Shown here in pieces: positions 1 to 10,864 of a DNA stretch of 64,000 nucleotides. Position numbers and translations under genes: made by a program. The stretch's first letter is position 1; each line of letters starts with the position of its first letter. This stretch comes from Polyodon spathula (taxonomy: Eukaryota > Chordata > Actinopteri > Acipenseriformes > Polyodontidae): the NCBI RefSeq assembly GCF_017654505.1, contig NC_054543.1, positions 20,968,976 to 21,032,975 on the forward strand, written 5' to 3'. The notes beneath the pieces are model-generated. The model saw only the letters and a list, made by a program, of their open reading frames with translations, made no database searches and was not told where the DNA came from.

Positions 1-330
1 GGTTTCCACGATGGATGGCTGTTGGGGGACAGAAGATATCCCCTGGGGGCAGAGGAAAAACACAGACTACGGAAGAAGGCGGCAGGTCTATAGAGAGGTG
101 TATAGGCATGCTTAAAATGCCATTTCAATCTGGGGGTGCTCCACAGTACGTTCCAGAAAATGTGTTAAAATCATCATTGCTGCATGCGCACTACATCAGT
201 TCACCAATTTGAGTTGAAAAGCAAGAACACCCTAAAGACAACGAGCTACCTCAAGAACAACCGACTGACAGTGCTGCAGGACACCAAGCGTGGGACTTAC
301 TAATTCTGACAAAATATGCCTAAGTGGTAG
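1..330 (+). pseudogene. PIF/Harbinger (HARBI1-like) transposase, C-terminal fragment
   Basis: The end of a PIF/Harbinger DDE transposase, cut by the left window edge. Bases 10-45 read DGWLLGD..YPL, resembling the GWLLGDSGYPL segment next to the second catalytic Asp of HARBI1-like nucleases. After a frameshift, bases 96-130 read IERCIGMLKM, matching the family's ERTFGLLK stretch. Past 130 the frame is damaged again, though a VPE.V..I..AC-like segment typical of the C-terminus can be made out. At least two frame breaks make it a pseudogene. It is separate from the large Harbinger element at 24.6-34.8 kb. The family call rests on short motifs only. Confidence 0.5.
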
Positions 331-1362
331 CCTATGCCCCAAATAAGTTTTGATATGTATGTTTCACCTACATTTAATTTACATTGAGATTAAAGCAAAT
401 GGCATTAAAAACAGCACTTTGTGCTGTGAACACATTCTTTAGTTTATATTGTACACATCTCCTGCAGTTAGGGGCTGAGTTATGCTACTGCCTGGCCGTA
501 ATTGTTTAGGGATTGCAGTGAGGAGAGGTTTGATTGCACTGAGAGATGTGGAGATAAAGAAAAAAGACACATGTAAAGTATTTTGGTAATGTGTGTGCAA
601 AATAAATCACTCCCCCCCCAAAAAAAAACAAAAACAAAAAAACTGCCTGTGTGGAGGCTGCTTTATTTATCACAAGCCTTTACACATTAATAATGGTAGT
701 AATAAGAAGAAATCAGTATATATTCCACCACCAGCCAGGATTGAGAGACAGACAAGAATCTAATTTACAAAGTTTATTTTCAAAATCAAAACAAAGTCAT
801 TAAAAGTTGCAGGGTTCACAACAGTAAAAAATAAATACAAAATAGTGTTAGTTCTGCCTCTAGTGCCACCGTCTGGAATATACAGGAGCCAGGGTGCATC
901 ACCACTTGTTTCCCGCAATTTTGGTACCGTCCTAATTCAAACCCTAAGTAGGATAGTACAGCCAATTTCTTCCCTCCCCTACAAGTGTTATACACCTAAC
1001 AGAACCTTGTATCTCTCAGCTCTAATTGATGCACGCTTTCTCGCAGCAATCTTGTTTCAGTCTCGTGTCAGATAGTCTATCACGAATATTAGGGATATTC
1101 TATCTCAGGTAATATATCTATTCGCCGTGCCGTTCTCCTTTTATTTATCTCTGAGGTCTCCTTCTTAATTAAACAAATAATCGCCTGCTGGTGTGTCCAC
1201 TTCATTAGGACAGGTGGGGATACTGCTGCTGCAAACTCAAAATCGTGCACGTGAAAAAACCAAACAATTAAACCAAAGTAAAACATACACTACAGTGCCC
1301 AAACCAAATCACACAAGAAAATATCAAATAGACTAACACAAATACACACCAAAACAAAATAT

Positions 1363-1406
<44 letters not shown>

Positions 1407-1937
1407 ATAAAAAAAACAAAAAACAAAAAAAAACATCAGCAGCAATATACCCAGTCACTTTGTGACATACACATACAACAGAGGTTGCACTAATCAGACG
1501 AAGTTTGTAGAAACGCAAAAATCTACCTACCAGCTCGGAAGACATGTGTGGAACTCTAACAGATGCAAGAATAGAGGGGTTAGGCTGCACAAGCAACCAC
1601 ATCAAGGTTTTGAAAAAAATACTGAATAACAGTGTACCAAACCAGCTATTCCAAGACTAAATTATCATTGAATAGCTAACATAATGGAACTCAGGCACAA
1701 AATAAAAGGGTAAACAGAAAACATTTGTATAAGACAGTCAAACAAACAAAAGTCATCTCTGAGCTGCTAAAACCATGCTGTTTTACAGCCCAGTATATAC
1801 AATCATAAGCCCCCTTCCAACACCACCCCCAAGTCTTGTGTCAGTGCTCGTGCTGTAACAGGTTTCCCTCCCATGTAACAAGCAGGCTGCAAAACCTATG
1901 TCACAGATGATGTCCTGAAGGAAAACAAACAATAACA
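331..1937. other. no gene recognised; AT-rich intergenic DNA
   Basis: No ORF here resembles a known protein and the short ones lack coding character. The stretch holds A-rich runs near 600-640 and one CA repeat at 1371-1404. It may include the non-coding tail of the Harbinger fragment to its left, but I see no terminal inverted repeat to set a boundary. Confidence 0.5.
1371..1404. repeat. (CA)n microsatellite
   Basis: Seventeen uninterrupted AC dinucleotides, preceded by a degenerate ATACAC stretch from about 1355. Confidence 0.95.
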
Positions 1938-2160
1938 TTAGGTTACTTACTGTAACCCTGGTTCCCTGAAAGAGAAGATGGCCACCAAAACATTTATGGG
2001 ATATACGCCTGCCTATTGGTAGGTGTCACGGAGCTCTTACTATCAAAGCTGCCGATAGGCCCTTTTCCCCCGGACTCCGACCTCTTTTGGTGTCAAAACC
2101 GTGATGATGACCGACGTGACCTTGCGATTGGTGGCCATCTTCTCTTTCAGGAAATGGATT
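1938..2160. repeat. DIRS terminal inverted-repeat segment (copy 1)
   Basis: The segment begins with TAGGTTACTTACTGTAACCC and GGTTCCCTGAAAGAGAAGAT (1938-1980). The complement of the second part recurs at 2133-2155 as GGCCATCTTCTCTTTCAGG. The whole can fold back with a loop of about 150 bp. Near-identical sequence ends DIRS copy 2 (18612-18670) and copy 3 (23028-23279), which identifies it as the family's terminus. Confidence 0.8.
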
Positions 2161-2690
2161 ATATAGGCTCAAACAGGGCCTGCGTGAGAGCCTCCAGTAG
2201 AACCCCAAAGATCCATTCGGGGAGAGTAGCCCTCCTAGGAGGGCGCAACCATCGAGCGCCTCTGAGAAACCTGGTAGCCAGAAAATCCGTGCCCGGAGAC
2301 ACTGAGTCAGTGGGGGCATGACAAGCAGAAATAGCCACTAGGTATACCTTCAATGTGGAAGGTGATCTACCAGCCTCAAGAAAGTCCTGCAGAAACTGCA
2401 AGATTACAGACATGGGACAGGAGATTGGATCAATTCTGGAAATATTTCCACTTATAGGCATACAACGATTTAGTGGAATGTGCAATAGCATTCTGGAAGG
2501 TACCCACAACCGCATCCGACAGCCCTAAGGCTGACCAGCAGTCCCTTTCAGGGGCCAGACCCACAGCTGGAGCCTGCCCGGTTCCAGGTGCCAAAGCGAG
2601 CTTCTCATCTGACTGAGGAGATCCAGTGGGATCTCCCAGGGCGGGCCGTTCAATAGCTGGCGCAGGGTCGAGAACCAGATTCTCTTGGGC
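2159..2690 (-). pseudogene. DIRS tyrosine recombinase, N-terminal half (copy 1)
   Basis: Two overlapping frames on the - strand carry the core-binding half of a DIRS integrase. An STKSLYAYKWKYFQ segment lies near 2460, followed after a frameshift by PISCPMSVILQFLQ and AGRSPSTLKVYLVAISA. The same segments occur at 16180-16360 and 21930-22110. The C-terminal catalytic half with the Arg, His-X-X-Arg and Tyr residues is absent, because the reading ends at about 2160 inside the terminal repeat. The encoded enzyme would normally circularise and insert the cDNA; this copy cannot. Confidence 0.8.
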
Positions 2691-3640
2691 CACCTAGGGG
2701 CCACTAGGAGAACTGACTCCTTCTCTGACCAGACCTTTTCGAGAAAGGCCGGGAGAAATGGCAGAGGTGGGAATGCGTAAAGAAGCGCTCTGGGCTATAC
2801 GTGGGCTAGGGCGTCAACACCGAGTGGACCGCCACAGCGGTGGAGTTAGTACAACATGGCGCAACGTCTCTGCTGAGGCAAAGAAATCGAACTGCACCTT
2901 CCCGAACTGTTCTCAAATGTGGTCCATCACCTGAGGGTGGAACTGCCACTCCGAAGGGTGCAGACCCTCCCTTGAGAGGAGGTCCGCAACCCAATTGTCT
3001 ACACCTGAGACATGTGTCACCTGAAGGGACAGCAAGTTCCTTTGGGCCCATTAAAAGCCTGAACGAGGCGATGCAGCCTCGGGGACCGAAGGCCATCCTG
3101 GTGGTTGACATACGCCACCACTTATGTGTTGTCCGTGCGGATCAATACGTTTGTTGCGCACCACTGGTAGGAAGCGCTGGAGAGCAAGGGGAACCGCCTG
3201 CAGCTCCAGCATATTGATATGCAGGGACATCCAACTACCGAACCAGGACCCGCTGACTCCTCTGCCTTTACAGACCACACCCCAACCCAAGTTGGAGGTG
3301 TCTGAGGAACCTCCTCTGTTTCAAAAACCGGTTGAGGAACCGCAGGTTCAGGATGGGGTGAAAGCCACTGTCCTTCTTCGGTACCCAAAAGTAACTCGAG
3401 TAGAACCCCTCCCTGTGAGAGGTGGGGTCTATGAGACGAATGGCGCACTCGCCCAGCAAGGCTGCCACTTCGGTCTGGAGCACCGAGGCCTGGAGCAGGT
3501 CCATCACTAATGTAGTTGTGACGCAGCAAAAAGGAGGAGATCCCAAGCGAAACTGAAGCGCGTAACCGTCCTGTACGGTCGCGAGCACCCAAGTGTTTGA
3601 GGTGCAAGCGCGCCAGTAGTGCAGCTGTTGTGCCGTAAAC
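2691..3640 (-). pseudogene. DIRS reverse transcriptase/RNase H remnant (copy 1)
   Basis: From about 3640 to 3320 the - strand encodes the start of a DIRS RT: AALLGECAIRLIDP, then GFYSSYFWVPKK and ILNLRFLNRFLK. This matches the RT start of copy 2 near 14529-14690. At about 3320 the sequence jumps to LQLGLGCGL and MLELQAVPLALQRFLP, which are RNase H segments. The palm with the Y-L-D-D box is missing, an internal deletion of roughly 700 bp relative to copy 2. Further frameshifts follow down to 2700. Confidence 0.75.
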
Positions 3641-4406
3641 GGGGTCCGAGGCTGCAAGCCTTCAGGGGCCCTCCTGGGGCTGTGGTTGCCCTGGAACTGC
3701 CTTCTAGGGCGCTGCTGTGTGGACTGGCGTTGCAGGAGAGCCCTGTCTCTTGCTTGTGGTGCGGCCTGTTGGTAGCGCCTAAGGTCAACCAACGGGGCTG
3801 TGGGGATGGGCACCGTCCTGGTGACTTGACTGTCCATGCCGGAGGTGCGTGCCAGCATCTCGACCTGCCCCGTACCAGAGCGTGGGTAGGGAGCAATGAG
3901 GCCATCTGCCGAGATGCCTCGCATTCGTGGTGAGACCGCTGCAGGATCTCCTCCACTGCTGGACCAAAGGTGTGGCTTTGCGATATTGGTGCGTCCAAAA
4001 ACGTAGCCTTGTCAGCATCAGGCAACCGCGCCTGCGACAACCACAGCTGTCTGCGTGCGACCACTAGGCTATCCAGGTTCCGGCCCAGGGTCTGCCCCTG
4101 CAGGCCGAAGATCTGGAGCAACGTACTAGACAGCAGGTGCAACTCAGTGGCCACCGGCTCTGGGAGCGGGGTGTCATGTAGAATGCCGTCCATGTATGCC
4201 ACCAGCATACTTAACATGTTTGTAAGGCGGGCACTCTGAGCCTCTGCTATGTAAGCCCTACGGTCATGTGTCTCCGTTATCTTGCATTGCGTGTTCGGGT
4301 ACATAGGGTCCTTGAGCAGACCTCCCACTGATGGAGCCTTCACCCAGGCCGCAATGGTGGAGTCTACAGGGGGAAACCCCACCAGCCCCAGCTTCTCCAC
4401 ACACAA
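3641..4406 (-). pseudogene. DIRS gag-like ORF (copy 1)
   Basis: The open frame starting at 4406 matches the gag-like region of copy 2 at 13780-14240. Shared segments include EKLGLVGFP.DSTIAA, KAPSVGGLLKDP, ITETH.RRA and GLQGQ.LGR. The product is proline- and glutamine-rich towards its C-terminus, as DIRS ORF1 proteins often are. The reading stays open into the RT region in another frame, so frame-shifting mutations are present. I assign it by family alignment within the window; I see no zinc knuckle. Confidence 0.7.
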
Positions 4407-4870
4407 GCGAGCAGGCTACTGAAAGGACAGTTAATATAAAAAGAACAAAGGCTACGACTTCGGAACTACTGATTCCATGAAAGCAGCAAGCCAGATTTCA
4501 GCACAAAGTGCAAGGGATCTGTTAGCAAGCTTAACGCGTACTTTTAAGTAATAAAAGAGGGCTCAATACAACACAGATGGTCTTACCTTACCAACTTGAG
4601 AAGCAAAAAGAGGTTGGAAACAAAGAAAAATTACAAAGAAATTATGGGAAAGTACAGGTGAGGAAATCATAATTAAAGGTAAGCACTGTGTTTGGTATGT
4701 TAAAATAAACACGCTGCTTTGACTACATTTAACATAGAACAGTTTCGTAGTGTGTGACGCTGCAGTAGTTTTATATGCATTTTAATATACCGTTAAAAAG
4801 ACTGCGGTAGTTCTAGATATGTATGTACTCCCGGTAGTTCTAGTGTTAATTTGATAGTTTAATGAATAAA
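4401..4870. other. no gene recognised
   Basis: AT-rich sequence between the truncated 5' side of DIRS copy 1 and the palindrome. No coding or repeat signature is visible. Confidence 0.5.
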
Positions 4871-4988
4871 TTACGGAAGCCCTGAACCGCAAGGTGAAGA
4901 AAAAAAAAATGAATGGGATTATCTCGTACGTACGAGATAATCCCATTCATTTTTTTTTTCTTCACCTTGCGGTTCAGGGCTTCCGTAA
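4871..4988. repeat. perfect 118-bp palindrome (foldback MITE-like)
   Basis: Two 59-base arms are exact reverse complements with no loop. The outer end is TTACGGAAGCCCTGAACCGC, each arm carries a run of ten A (or T), and the centre is CTCGTACGTACGAG at 4923-4936. Symmetry stops outside TTACGG, so the boundary is sharp. Perfect identity of the arms suggests a recent insertion or gene conversion. No transposase is nearby and I do not recognise the family. Confidence 0.9.
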
Positions 4989-6962
4989 TAAATAGATTTA
5001 AGTTTAGCAATCTATAATAAGTAATCGATCATTATTATACATTTGCAAAATTCTACTTTGTGAATTATAAATGATTTGTATGCAAAATGCAAATCAAATT
5101 GTTCAAATGGTTTTGTTACTGTTAAGTGCAATTATAATAATGAACAGATAATTATGTAATTCCCTATATAATGCAGTTTACAGTATTTTTTCATTATTTT
5201 GCCCATTCAGTTTCACGTATAGAATGAGCGAGGTATCCGAGGCTACCTTTCGTATTTCAATTCAAAAGCAAATTTGTTTCTTTTTTTTTTTCTTTTGCAC
5301 ATTTTCAGCAAATCAGTTTCTTTTGGCCATAATTCATCTATGTATTATTCAAGTTGTTCCCCATATTCATTATACACTGTCAGCTTTGAGCTTGCCATGC
5401 TAAAATATTTTTTACAACCAATGTTTCTTTCTATAAAGTGTCTCTCTTTTTCAATGTTATTTGTTATCTGTATTGAACAGGCTGAGTTTCAGACTATTTC
5501 ACTTTTTTATGGAAGCCTAGTGTGTGCACATTCATTTAATGTATGATATGTAACCTTTATATTTAGAGAGTTATAGCCACAAATCTAACAAAAGTAAAAA
5601 AATAAATAAAATAAAAAAAACAGGTGAAAAAAACCTCAGACCCTAAAGCATGGATATGTAATAATATATTTTAACACACATATGGATGTTTGCACACACA
5701 CACACTCAGAAAGCACATGGCTTTAATAGCCACTGTGTTATGGTAAGCATGTGTTACCTTTTCATTGACCTTTGGTGTATTACTCCTTTCTTTCAAAGCA
5801 AACTCAGGTTAACCAGGAATTTATTATCGTCATGGAGATGGCAATCACTGTAACTTCAGAGTTTTCAGGGTTCATGAACTGACAGATTAGTCTTTTTAAA
5901 TAAAACGTTTGCTATGTAATAATTTCAGTAACACGTTGTGAATTATATCAGATCATTACATTCCCCAACATTAAATCTTCGCGGGTCACAAGCCTGCTGC
6001 TGGGTCCTCGTCTGTTCTCCAGGCTGTTTCACTAAAAGATACCTGTACACTACATAATTTTGCTATTATTAGAAAAAGCGCATTTGGGTTCATTATTGTA
6101 TATCCACTTTTATAAATCGGTTCCAGTTACACAGAGCTGCCATCGCGTTACAAGAGCCTTATGAAAATTGCACGGAGTACACGATTACAATTGTGCCCAA
6201 CAATCATGTTCAGTTTTACAAAATTAAATAAAAAATTCCACCTGTGCCAATTAATAAAGATAACTTTATTGAGCAGTATGTTTAAACATGCTTGCCAGTA
6301 ATGTAAAAGTCATGTCCCTGCTAGTAGTTGCAGCAGTGTGAGGTTATCAATCTCATATTTTTAGAGCACCAAACAAATTAAAACTCAAAGGCGTCATATT
6401 TCGAAATGATGCACCTGTTATAAGTGAATACGTGGTTTAAGGTCTCTCATGCCGAGTGTGCAAAGTGAAGTTGGACGGTTCTGGCTGCTCTAACAGTGCG
6501 ATGCTATAGCAAGACACACACTGAGCATGTCATATTAACTTATTGTAAAGCATAAAAATGAAGAATTGCTATTAAGCTGTTTTTCACATTATAAATAGTG
6601 CCAGAGTGATGCATGGCACTCTATTGTAGGCTGCACAGTACCTGACAAATCACGGGACGAGTTAAACCGAGCTTATGGTCTGTACACACCAGACACGACA
6701 TGATTTTTACTGGGGCGGCACGACAAATTCGCTGCGAAAACACAATGCACACACAAGAGATCACAGAAATGAGGCGATAGGCGGAAATTTGCCAAATCTT
6801 TCAGAAAGTATAATTACTAACAAACGCAATAGAAAATGGCTTATTATTATTATAGGTCAGGGAAATTAGGTACTGCAAGTATGATCTTTACCTCCATTTT
6901 CGTGCAAGGGTGTGATGGGGTGCCCACCCCTTGTGTGTTTTTTATTATTAATGTAGGTATTC

Positions 6963-6964
<2 letters not shown>
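4989..6964. other. no gene recognised; AT-rich intergenic DNA
   Basis: No ORF matches a known protein. A segment near 6680-6720 (GTCTGTACACACCAGACACG) looks like the end of a DNA transposon, but I found no partner end. Confidence 0.4.
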
Positions 6965-7021
<57 letters not shown>

Positions 7022-7543
7022 GTTGTGGTAGTAGTATATAAATATATTGTGTTTATGTGCGGACGGATGAAAGCCGTGATTATTTGTTATGTAAGATGGC
7101 GGCAAAAAGCAGTGTGTTTGTGTTTTGTTTATTTAAAAACCTTGTGCGAAAGGTGACCATCTACCGAGTTAATTAATTGATTAATTGTTGCTAATTAGGA
7201 GATGTTCACCTGTATAAAAGGGCACTCTGGCCAACGTGAAACAAGCACTAACAATTCTAAACAAGTATATTTTAGATATAGCAGTTGTTTCTGTATTAAT
7301 TTAGACTCACGTCTTGCCTCTAACACTCTTCTCCTGGAGCGCAGAAAGCTGCAGGTTTTTATATAGATGGCCATCTTTGATCACTGGTCACCTTCTGCAT
7401 GAGCTTTTTAAATAAATAAACAAAACTTAAACGCACAGCTTTTCGTCGTCATCTTAAATAATAAATAATCATGTTGGACTACCTTTGTCCATCCGCACAT
7501 AAACTCAATATATTTATACAATAATAATAATAATAATAATAAG
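6965..7543. repeat. foldback element flanked by (TTA)n and (ATA)n
   Basis: Arms at about 7033-7160 and 7395-7520 are imperfect inverted repeats. The left arm has GTGTTTATGTGCGGACGGAT, the right arm the complement of GAGTTTATGTGCGGATGGAC, and both continue through AAGATG and GTTTTGTTTATTT to AAGGTGACCA. Outside the arms lie (TTA)n at 6965-7020 and (ATA)n at 7520-7543, which complement each other and extend the fold. The middle holds AGCTGCAGG and CATGAGC segments resembling 28912-29030, so it may derive from the LTR-like family there. Confidence 0.75.
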
Positions 7544-7677
7544 CTGTTCTCTGATTGCTCAGTTGTGTATTTCTCACTGTAGATTGAGGATTGCAAGCTA
7601 CACCCACTACACAAGATATCTTGTCGTGGACTGCGCCTATTTTCATTGCAGAATCGTAGACATCATTCGGGAGAATC

Positions 7678-7780
7678 ATGGACTCAAGCGAGGAGGCAAT
7701 CGTTGTTGTCTGTGCATTGTTTTGCACAGAAAAAAACAAGAAAATGTGGAGAAGATCCATTTAAGATCCATTTCTGCCTG
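7678..7780 (+). pseudogene. possible Harbinger transposase N-terminal fragment
   Basis: The + strand from 7678 reads MDSSEEAIVVVCALF and then KKMWRRSI before the frame closes. This resembles the start of PIF/Harbinger nucleases, which open with an acidic, alanine-rich helix followed by a basic R-R-W-W-V-R-P-type segment. The rest of the protein is not present. The match is short and could be chance. Confidence 0.3.
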
Positions 7781-7918
7781 GAAGTGAGGTATTTTGTCCC
7801 ACTGCCACTGGGACAAGGTTTCAGCAGCTTTCCATATTGTGTCCGCAGAGAGGATGTTTTTGTTTGGACTTCTGCCATGGACCAAAAATAAACATAAATA
7901 CATATTACAATATAATTC

Positions 7919-7921
<3 letters not shown>

Positions 7922-7981
<60 letters not shown>
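7922..7981. repeat. (TA)n microsatellite
   Basis: About 30 uninterrupted AT dinucleotides. Confidence 0.98.
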
Positions 7982-7983
<2 letters not shown>

Positions 7984-8329
7984 GAAAGCATACAGTCATG
8001 CATTTTGAATATGTAAGTACTATGTGTGTATAATAGGACCATGGATATTGCTAATTTGGTACTCTGCAAATTCCAGCTTGAGAACTTATACTTCAGGGCC
8101 ATAGACTGCACAAATGTTCAATATTGCAATAAAAAAATGTTTATAACACATACCTGCCTACCCCTCAGAACTGGCTTCAGGAGAATTTACTCTGTCTTTC
8201 AGTACAGAACAACAACAGAACAACAGGCGCACACACAAACACGAGACAATATATGTTTTTTCACCCCACTTTATTCTAAATAATATATAATACTTAATTT
8301 GTCATCTTGTTTACATTAAATGGTCCTAT

Positions 8330-9598
8330 TTATAGTAATTTCTCAAGTGCAGTTAACTTCTGGAGGCTGCTGGCATAGCAGCTCTTAAGCCTCTGGAGCA
8401 TGCCAACTGAGCAGTCACTGCTTGCTGTTTGGCTGGAATTTGACTTCACAACTATTAGGGCCTGGAGAGCAGAGTCACTCATACTTGCTCTTTGTTCACT
8501 TTTGGTTTTGCGCACACAGCTGAACACTCTCTCACAATGTGTACTGCTGTGAGGAATGGTCAAGAGGTTCAGCATGAATAGAGGAAGACTTTTCAACACT
8601 GGTTTGCCTTCTTCATCTACAGCTGTAGAGAGGGACTTCCATGTCTTATCCAGTCTATCATTCACATGAGATTCCACATCCATATGCTGATATATAGAGA
8701 ACTCTAGAGGATAGACTGTGAGCTGGCTCCTGGAGGCATGATGCTCGGAAATCTCTCTATAAAATATTTGAGAGAGGATGCGTTGCTTTTCAGGCGCTGA
8801 CTGACATCTGCCACTTCTATCTGTGCAAAACAGGATCTTTAAGAGGCATCATAAGCATGTAGTCACAGGCAGTAGTGAAGTACTTCTTCACATTCTTGAA
8901 GAACTCTTCCACATCTTCTGGCTGAAGACCATTTTGGTGAGCACTGTATGAAACATTGTGTTGAATCTCCAATGATGAGCTCCTTATTGTCCTTCTGGTT
9001 ATAAACTAGATTGTACTGCACCTCAGTCACAGCACTTGGTTTAACAAATCTGCAGAGAAAAAACAGTAAAATAAGGAAAGGAAAATGAGCACTTAATCAA
9101 AAAGAAAACAACATTTTTATATCTATATATCTATCAAGTTTTTAATGTAAAATATGTTCTTCCTGACAAATATGATATTTATCATAACTTAAAGGCAAAC
9201 GTTACCTGGAAAACAAATTTCTCAAGAGTTTCAATAATTTCCTTTTGACAGATCACTGGGGGCCTCACATTGCAACTCCAAGATTACGTCATTAAACACT
9301 GGAAGCATATTGTGAAGAAACAGGAGGTTCAGCTTATTGGCAGGGGATATCAGAAAGCTATGCACTCTTTCAAGTCTTTCAAACTTGCACGAAGAACTGG
9401 CAAACTTTCTAGTTGATGCAGGTTTGATAGTTGATGCAGAACTCGCAGGTTTCATAGTTGATGCAGAACTAGCAGGTTTGACAGTTGATGCAGAACTGGA
9501 AGGTTTGGTAGCTGATGCAGACTTGCTGGTTGATGAAAGAACTGCAGGGCGGTCCTTAACAAAAGCAAGAAGTGGATCCCAATTTTCCAACAGGCGCC
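8330..9598 (-). pseudogene. hAT-family transposase, C-terminal part
   Basis: Cut-and-paste DNA transposase remnant. The - strand frame 8683-8330 encodes the hAT C-terminal dimerisation domain: LPLFMLNLLTIPHSSTHCER, VFSCVRKTKSEQR and LQALIVVKS. Upstream, 9380-9240 gives a PANKLNLLFLHNMLPVFNDV segment, and 9598-9550 gives LLENWDPLLAFVKDR. The stretch between (about 8690-9230) is in several broken frames. A degenerate repeat of an 8-9 residue unit (SASTxKPAS) lies at 9400-9510. The reading joins exactly to the segment starting at 10865 once the LTR insertion is removed. Confidence 0.8.
9400..9520. repeat. short tandem repeat inside the hAT pseudogene
   Basis: About four copies of a 27-base unit containing GTTGATGCAGAACT(C/A)GCAGGTTT. 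In the transposase frame they encode SASTxKPAS-type repeats not typical of hAT transposases, so this is a local expansion. Confidence 0.7.
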
Positions 9599-10165
9599 TG
9601 TCACAAAGACGGCCGGAGTGGGTGGCGTCAGACCAGAGCCAAGAAATAAACAAAAAGAGAGGTGGAGTTTTGGAACTGAGCGAATGGTCTCGCGCAGCAT
9701 TTAATAAGTGAACAGACAGCCAGGAAATAAAAAGGTTGCAACAAACAAAAACACAGGACATGGCACTTTCGCCAAAATAAATAGAAAAACAAAACGGACT
9801 ACACAGACAAATACGGTGAGCTTCTATTTATCTTACAATTATCACAATTACCTCTGTCTCCAAAACCGTGGGTGGGTGAAAACATGTAGCTTTTATGCAG
9901 CTTTACCGAGACTCAATTGCGAATCAATCATTCAATTGGAATCACGGCACAACTGCACGTGAATTAATAAAGTGAAATTCCCAGTGCTCACATATTATTA
10001 TTTTTTACTTGCACGTGAAATGCTGTGCAATCCTCGTGACAAAATACAAATATACATTTTAAACACTCGTGTTACACAGACCCGTTTATATCCCGTGTAC
10101 CAATGACTATACACCAACATTAACACACAACATATAATACACACAGGGGCGGGTACTTTGCCACA
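9599..10165 (-). repeat. 3' LTR of family B copy 1
   Basis: 567 bp starting TGTGGCAAAGTACCCGCCCC on the - strand and ending TCTTTGTGACA. It aligns end to end with the LTR at 17294-17889 and, in part, with 34910-35372. Confidence 0.88.
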
Positions 10166-10470
10166 TATAACCCCCCTTGTGCAAAGCACACATGGCCTCA
10201 ATGGCCACCTCAAGTCTCGCTCAACGTCCTGGGCCAAGAACAGGGACTTTAAGGGGTCGATGGGCGGCAATGTTGCCAGTAGCCAGGCTGCTACTGGCCA
10301 TGCTGTCAGCAGACATGCTCCTTCTGGGGGGACTCTAGCCCCCAGAACTCCTGCAGCAAAATTGTTGCGGGGAAGGGTGGTCTCCTGACCTCTCCCCCCT
10401 TTTTCATAGCTGGGAGCTCCCTCTGGTGGGGCTCTGGCCACACTGACCCCTGCGGCCAAGCAGAGCTGAC

Positions 10471-10625
10471 GGCGACCCCTGGCGAAGCAGTTCCAGCGAC
10501 CCCAGGCGATGCGGAATGCCTGGCAACCCCAGGCGAAGCGGAACGGCTGTCAACCCCAGGCGATGCCAGACAGGCATCCTTGGGTGAAGCGAGGCAGGCA
10601 TTCTTGGGCGAAGCGCAGCAGGGAG
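10471..10625. repeat. 24-27 bp minisatellite within LTR element B
   Basis: Six degenerate units built on CAACCCCAGGCGAAGCGGAA. The second family-B element (16776-17889) lacks this array, while a related array with the same CCCAGGCGAAGCG core occurs at 27541-27790. Confidence 0.75.
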
Positions 10626-10684
10626 TCAGGACAAGCTGGGGTGCGGGCGTTGGCCCTCTTCTCGGCCACTGTGGCCGGGTGGTT

Positions 10685-10859
10685 ATTCCCCGTGCTCACA
10701 TATTATTATGTTTTACTTGCACGTGAAGTGACAAAATACAAATATACATTTTAAACACTGATGTTACACAGACCCGTTTATATATCCCGTGTACCAATGA
10801 CTATACACAAACATTTACACACAACATATAATACACACAGGGGCGGGCACTTTGCCACA
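10685..10859 (-). repeat. truncated 5' LTR of family B copy 1
   Basis: Matches the first 175-190 bases of the LTR at 9976-10165 and then breaks off, so the rest of the LTR and the primer-binding site are deleted. Confidence 0.85.
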
Positions 10860-10864
10860 GCGCC

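Larger units (their letters stand above)
1938..4400 (-). mobile_element. DIRS-type tyrosine-recombinase retrotransposon, copy 1 (broken)
   Basis: Reading on the - strand from 4400 to 1938 gives gag-like, reverse transcriptase, RNase H and tyrosine recombinase segments in the DIRS order. The element ends in a terminal segment (1938-2160) shared with the other two DIRS copies. Compared with copy 2, the 5' part is missing beyond about 4400. The RT palm is deleted near 3320, so the fingers region joins RNase H directly. The recombinase loses its catalytic half near 2160, where it runs into the terminal repeat. It is therefore non-functional. Similarity to copies 2 and 3 at protein level shows one family. 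Confidence 0.85.
9599..10859 (-). mobile_element. LTR retroelement family B, copy 1 (non-autonomous, inserted in hAT)
   Basis: The element has TG...CA ends (TGTGGCAAAG / TGTGACA on its - strand) and a perfect 5-bp target duplication GCGCC at 9594-9598 and 10860-10864. Removing it and one GCGCC restores the hAT reading frame (CIGR|LLENWD). The 3' LTR is 9599-10165. Just outside it, the complement of a GGGGGG purine tract is the expected position for second-strand priming. The 5' LTR is truncated to 10685-10859. The 519-bp interior has no gag, protease or pol, so it must have moved with borrowed enzymes or is a deletion derivative. Confidence 0.9.

Noticed and set aside
2806..3217. + strand ORFs across DIRS copy 1 (2016, 2840, 3124, 3619)
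   Set aside because: They are shadows of the - strand gag, RT and recombinase segments that align with the other DIRS copies.
4871..4988. palindrome as a transcription terminator or replication origin
   Set aside because: The host is a vertebrate nucleus, so a bacterial terminator reading does not apply; arms are far longer than any such signal.
6675..6869. possible DNA-transposon end with GTCTGTACACACCAGACACG
   Set aside because: No matching inverted partner or target duplication found, so not called as an element.
7676..7999. - strand ORFs through the (TA)n tract with YIYIYI stretches
   Set aside because: Translation of dinucleotide repeats; no start context or family motif. The same applies to ORFs at 26552, 30582, 32091-32412, 34151, 35778, 46329, 49078, 53003 and 60193-60617.
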